From: Synechococcaceae cyanobacterium
GTDB taxonomy: Bacteria; Cyanobacteriota; Cyanobacteriia; PCC-6307; Cyanobiaceae
NCBI GenBank assembly: GCA_947460085.1
Contig: CANHGA010000078.1
Coordinates: forward strand, 1-8,715
Direction of reading: 5' to 3'
Length of the DNA: 8,715 nucleotides
The notes under the pieces were generated by a model that was not told the DNA's origin, ran no database searches, and saw only the letters and a program-made list of their open reading frames with translations. Position numbers and translations under genes: made by a program. This document shows, piece after piece, positions 6,464 through 8,715 of this stretch; positions within the stretch are counted from its first letter, which is position 1; the number at the start of each line of letters is the position of its first letter.

Positions 6464-6542
6464 CACCTGTGGGATGTGATTAACGAGACAAGGGGCTGTG
6501 GTGACCAGGCTTTGAATGGTGTTTAATCTGCCCTAACTAGCC

Positions 6543-6818
6543 ATGGCCACGATCACGATTGAAGGCGGAGCCAGCTTTTCCTGCTCTAGCGATTCGTTCA
6601 TTCTTGATGCTGCCCAAGAGGCCGGGATCGACCTGCCCTACTCTTGTAAGGCAGGGGCATGCAGCACCTGCGCTGGCAAGATTCTCGAGGGAAGTGTTAG
6701 CCAGGAAGAGCAGAGTTTCCTGGACGACGACCAGATTGCCAATGGATATGCCCTTCTCTGCGTCAGCTACCCCCTTTCAGATTGCACAATCAAGACGGAT
6801 GTGGAGGGCGATCTCTAA
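6543..6818 (+). CDS. Plant-type [2Fe-2S] ferredoxin, short form
   Basis: This 91-residue soluble electron carrier has all four cluster cysteines: Cys35, Cys40 and Cys43 in SCKAGACSTCAGK, and Cys73 in ALLCVSYP. The flanking signatures ILDAAQEAGIDLPYS and SFLDDDQIANGYA are those of photosynthetic ferredoxins (PetF/Fed), which take electrons from photosystem I and pass them to FNR, nitrite reductase, thioredoxin reductase and others. The usual photosynthetic form has about 97-99 residues; this one is shorter at the N-terminus, reads LLC where the major form often has LTC, ends EGDL without a C-terminal Tyr, and has extra cysteines at 14 and 81. It is therefore probably an accessory ferredoxin isoform rather than the main one; this is inference. 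The ATG at 6543 is the natural start. A 147-base gap upstream suggests its own promoter. Confidence 0.95.
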   Translation: MATITIEGGASFSCSSDSFILDAAQEAGIDLPYSCKAGACSTCAGKILEGSVSQEEQSFLDDDQIANGYALLCVSYPLSDCTIKTDVEGDL

Positions 6819-6823
6819 TCACT

Positions 6824-6840
6824 AGGGAGTGGGGCTTCCT
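6824..6840 (+). terminator. Short stem-loop after the ferredoxin gene
   Basis: AGGGAG (6824-6829) can pair with CTTCCT (6835-6840), with one G-U pair, around a five-base loop. It begins six bases after the ferredoxin stop. No T-run follows, so it is at best a weak terminator. Confidence 0.25.
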
Positions 6841-6842
6841 GA

Positions 6843-7067
6843 GGGGCTCCATCAAAACGTTCTTTATCAACACCTCTGCAATCCTGGGATTTGCAGTCCA
6901 TCGGCCTGACCCCTGATAACTGGGAGGGATTAAGCCAAGGCCCGCCCTTGGCGGATGGAAGTCCCAGCTTGCTGTTGGTGAGCGACGATAACCTCAACCC
7001 AGTCCAGGCAAATCGCCTGGCCCTGCTGAAACCCGAGCGGCCCACCAGCTGCCGTTCTGATTCATGA
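6843..7067 (+). pseudogene. 3' remnant of a phytase-like esterase gene
   Basis: An open frame of 74 codons begins straight after an in-frame TGA (6840-6842) and ends at a TGA overlapping the next ATG. It contains the features I associate with the C-terminal end of the 'esterase-like activity of phytase' family (Phytase-like, PF13449): KRSL near the start, WDLQSIGLTPDNWEGL (6885-6932), and SLLLVSDDNLNPVQ (6966-7007) with the acidic DDN, then NRLALLKP. There is no ATG in the frame, and any TTG, CTG or GTG start would leave only part of one end of a protein that normally has roughly 350-450 residues, so the 5' part is missing. Only 24 bases separate the ferredoxin stop from this fragment, which marks a deletion or insertion breakpoint. 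The retained ATGA overlap with the phosphatase gene suggests the intact gene was the first member of a phosphate-scavenging operon. Confidence 0.65.
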
Positions 7068-8715
7068 ACCGCCGCACCCTGCTGATCCAATTGCTCGGCC
7101 TCGGTGCCGCTGGCGTCGCCACACCATTGTTTGCGGGTGGATCACATGCGGGCGGAGCACTGGCGCGTGGATCATTTGCGGGCAGACAAGGGGCCCTGCG
7201 GGACAAGATCAAGCCGTTTGAACCACTTTTAGGCCCCATTCCCCTCCCAACCGATGGCTTAACGGCTGCCCAACAGCGCCACCACTACGCCAGGATCGCA
7301 ATCCAGGACAAGCTGGTTGTGCCCAAGGGCTATCGCAGTGATCTGGTGTTCAGCTGGGGTGATTCGCTTGGGAATGGACGCTTCGGCTTCAACAATGACT
7401 ATCTGGCCTTTCAGCCGCTGAAAGCGAACCGGGGTGTACTCACGGTGAATTTTGAGTACATCAGTGCGAAATCCTGGTGTGCTGGCTTTGAAGAGGTCAT
7501 GGGTTTCAGCCTGCCTTTTAGGGCGCTGATCGATGAACTATCCCGTCGTGGAGGCAGCGTTGATGCCAGCTCCCTGCCTGCTGGCGATGCCCTGCTCTCC
7601 AACGTGATGGCCGTGGCCCGTGCGGCCTTGATGGATCTCGGGATTGGGGTTGCCACCATCGAGAAAAATGCCCAGGGTCGCTGGCTTCACCAACCGGGTG
7701 AGCTCGATCGACGCATCAGCGGACTCAGTGGCTGGAAACAGTCCGAGGAGCAGTTGCGAACCACCGGGCCGGCAGCAGCTGTGTTCCGGCGTCAACAACG
7801 GATGGGTTACAACGATGGCCTGGGAGATCGGGTGATCGGTACCTTTGCCAACTGCGCTGGTGGCCAGACCCCCTGGGGCACCGTTTTGTCGGCTGAGGAG
7901 AACTTCCAAAACCAGGTGGTGGAGGCGGTCTTTGCGGATGGCTCCTCGCCATCACCGGCCGACTGTCCATTCCGTTTTGATGGACAGCGGCTGGAGGGGC
8001 TTGGTAATCCCTTCGGCATGGCGGGTAATAAGTATGGCTGGATGGTGGAGATCGATCCCCTAAAGCCGCAGCAACCACCTGTTAAGCACAGTTGGCTTGG
8101 CCGATTTCGGCACGAGGCCGTTGCCATTAGGGCTCGGCGTGATGAACCGCTGGTGGTGTATTCCGGCTGTGACCGCAACGACGGCCACCTCTATCGGTTC
8201 GTGGGTGCGGCCCCGGTTCAGGATCCCCAAGACCCAGCCAATTCCCAGCTGCTGGAGAACGGTCGGCTGGAGGTGGCCAAGCTTCAGCCGGATGGAACTG
8301 GCTCCTGGATTCCCCTGCTAAGAACCACGGCAGTCGACCCCCTAGCTCCCAGCTATTTCGAACGATTCGGCTTTGACCAGCCGACCCTTGTGCCCCATAG
8401 CGATCGCAACCGCGCTGGGGCAGAGAAGATCCGTAGTGATGCCGAATTGGCAAGCTATCGCAATCGTTTCCAGACCCTCGGAGATCTCTATATCGGTGGC
8501 GGTGATGAGCAAATGGGCGCGATTCTCATCGACGCCCACTTGGCAGCCAACGCCGTAGGTGCCTCCCCATTGGCCCGGCCTGAAGACACTGAGCTGGATC
8601 CCCGAACTGGAGATCTGCTGATCACCTTCACATCAGGCGGTGCCGATGCCGGAGGCCGTGCCGATCCAGCCCTATTCCACGGCCCATCCGGCCAGGCTGA
8701 GTGGACCTATGGCTG
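7064..8715 (+). CDS. DUF839/PhoX-family phosphatase, C-terminus cut by the window edge
   Basis: The frame is open for 550 codons to the right edge; PhoX-type proteins commonly have about 600-700 residues, so the end is missing. The N-terminus MNRRTLLIQLLGLG has a twin-arginine (Tat) motif and hydrophobic core, as in PhoX, which is folded and metal-loaded before export. Family landmarks in order: LTVNFEY with Glu131; SWCAGFEE with Cys139; TPWGTVLSAEEN with Glu278 and Glu279; GRFRHEAVAI with Arg349, His350 and Glu351; YSGCDRNDGHLYRFV with Asp370 and Asp373; and LDPRTGDLLITFT near the edge. PhoX enzymes are calcium/iron-dependent phosphomonoesterases that release phosphate from organic phosphate outside the cytoplasm. 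The family usually has NHEY where this protein has NFEY. The ATG overlaps the stop of the phytase-like remnant. No clear Pho box was found upstream. A phosphatase of a PhoX-related subfamily is well supported; the exact substrate is not. Confidence 0.85.
   Translation, partial: MNRRTLLIQLLGLGAAGVATPLFAGGSHAGGALARGSFAGRQGALRDKIKPFEPLLGPIPLPTDGLTAAQQRHHYARIAIQDKLVVPKGYRSDLVFSWGDSLGNGRFGFNNDYLAFQPLKANRGVLTVNFEYISAKSWCAGFEEVMGFSLPFRALIDELSRRGGSVDASSLPAGDALLSNVMAVARAALMDLGIGVATIEKNAQGRWLHQPGELDRRISGLSGWKQSEEQLRTTGPAAAVFRRQQRMGYNDGLGDRVIGTFANCAGGQTPWGTVLSAEENFQNQVVEAVFADGSSPSPADCPFRFDGQRLEGLGNPFGMAGNKYGWMVEIDPLKPQQPPVKHSWLGRFRHEAVAIRARRDEPLVVYSGCDRNDGHLYRFVGAAPVQDPQDPANSQLLENGRLEVAKLQPDGTGSWIPLLRTTAVDPLAPSYFERFGFDQPTLVPHSDRNRAGAEKIRSDAELASYRNRFQTLGDLYIGGGDEQMGAILIDAHLAANAVGASPLARPEDTELDPRTGDLLITFTSGGADAGGRADPALFHGPSGQAEWTYG
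7133..7192 (+). repeat. Imperfect 30-bp tandem duplication after the Tat signal of the PhoX-like protein
   Basis: Two 30-base units share 22 bases, including GGATCA and TGCGGGC in the same places, and encode AGGSHAGGAL and ARGSFAGRQG. The duplication lengthens the Gly/Ala-rich stretch between the hydrophobic core and the mature domain and keeps frame. Confidence 0.65.
8400..8407. other. HIP1 octamer
   Basis: GCGATCGC is the highly iterated palindrome HIP1, over-represented in many cyanobacterial genomes. It lies within the PhoX-like gene. It is the only exact copy I noticed in the window, so it supports but does not prove the lineage call. Confidence 0.6.

Noticed and set aside
5937..6464. 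Minus-strand open frame opposite the TspO-like gene
   Set aside because: The sense frame gives five clean membrane helices; the antisense product is Gln/Pro/His-rich and lacks recognisable features.
6501..6529. Sigma70-type promoter (GTGACC and TTTAAT/TAATCT) before the ferredoxin gene
   Set aside because: The -35 match is weak, the spacing is poor for the better -10, and the start of transcription would leave almost no leader.
6819..7063. Pho box upstream of the PhoX-like gene
   Set aside because: Only a single TTAA-type half site (in GATTAAGCC) is visible, within the phytase-like remnant; no direct repeats with the expected spacing.
7725..8178. Several minus-strand open frames opposite the PhoX-like gene
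   Set aside because: The plus frame is open for 550 codons with family motifs throughout, so these are shadows.

Overview
The window looks like a chromosomal segment from a GC-rich unicellular cyanobacterium of the Synechococcus/Cyanobium type. The evidence is a DUF1400-type alpha/beta hydrolase (a mainly cyanobacterial architecture), a plant-type [2Fe-2S] ferredoxin with the cyanobacterial CKAGACSTC and SFLDDDQI signatures, an exported Mn-type superoxide dismutase, one HIP1 octamer (GCGATCGC at 8400) and the general lack of Shine-Dalgarno sequences. The lineage is inferred from content; no marker gene is present.

Layout. The left edge holds the possible start of a leftward gene (1-102). Everything else reads rightward: a TolC-family outer-membrane channel (154-1551); three unrecognised exported proteins A (1668-2162), B (2159-3046) and C (3123-3617); an exported DUF1400 alpha/beta hydrolase (3614-5131); an exported MnSOD (5194-5940, or 5128-5940); a TspO/MBR-type tryptophan-rich membrane protein (5952-6395); a 91-residue ferredoxin (6543-6818); the in-frame tail of a phytase-like esterase gene that has lost its 5' part (6843-7067); and a DUF839/PhoX-family phosphatase (7064-8715) that is cut by the right edge. 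The last gene has no stop codon in the window but is open for 550 codons. No RNA genes, insertion sequences or CRISPR arrays were seen, and no stretch longer than 300 bases is without a gene.

How it fits together. From TolC to TspO, every product is predicted to be exported or membrane-embedded. A/B and C/hydrolase overlap by ATGA, and the hydrolase stop overlaps a possible GTG start of the SOD, so 1668-6395 is probably one envelope-directed operon, perhaps with an RNA hairpin checkpoint right after the hydrolase stop (5132-5159). The right part looks like a phosphate-scavenging locus (phytase-like esterase plus PhoX-like phosphatase). Its first gene appears to have been destroyed by a rearrangement whose breakpoint lies just after the ferredoxin gene.

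The most distinctive sequence-level signals are short in-frame tandem duplications in or beside the export signals of three genes, an NRNV tetrapeptide array in protein B, the perfect 10-bp stem that bears on the SOD start choice, and the decayed phytase-like gene. I see no convincing new defence or mobile system. The best candidate for something undescribed is the cluster of exported proteins A-B-C with the hydrolase and SOD.
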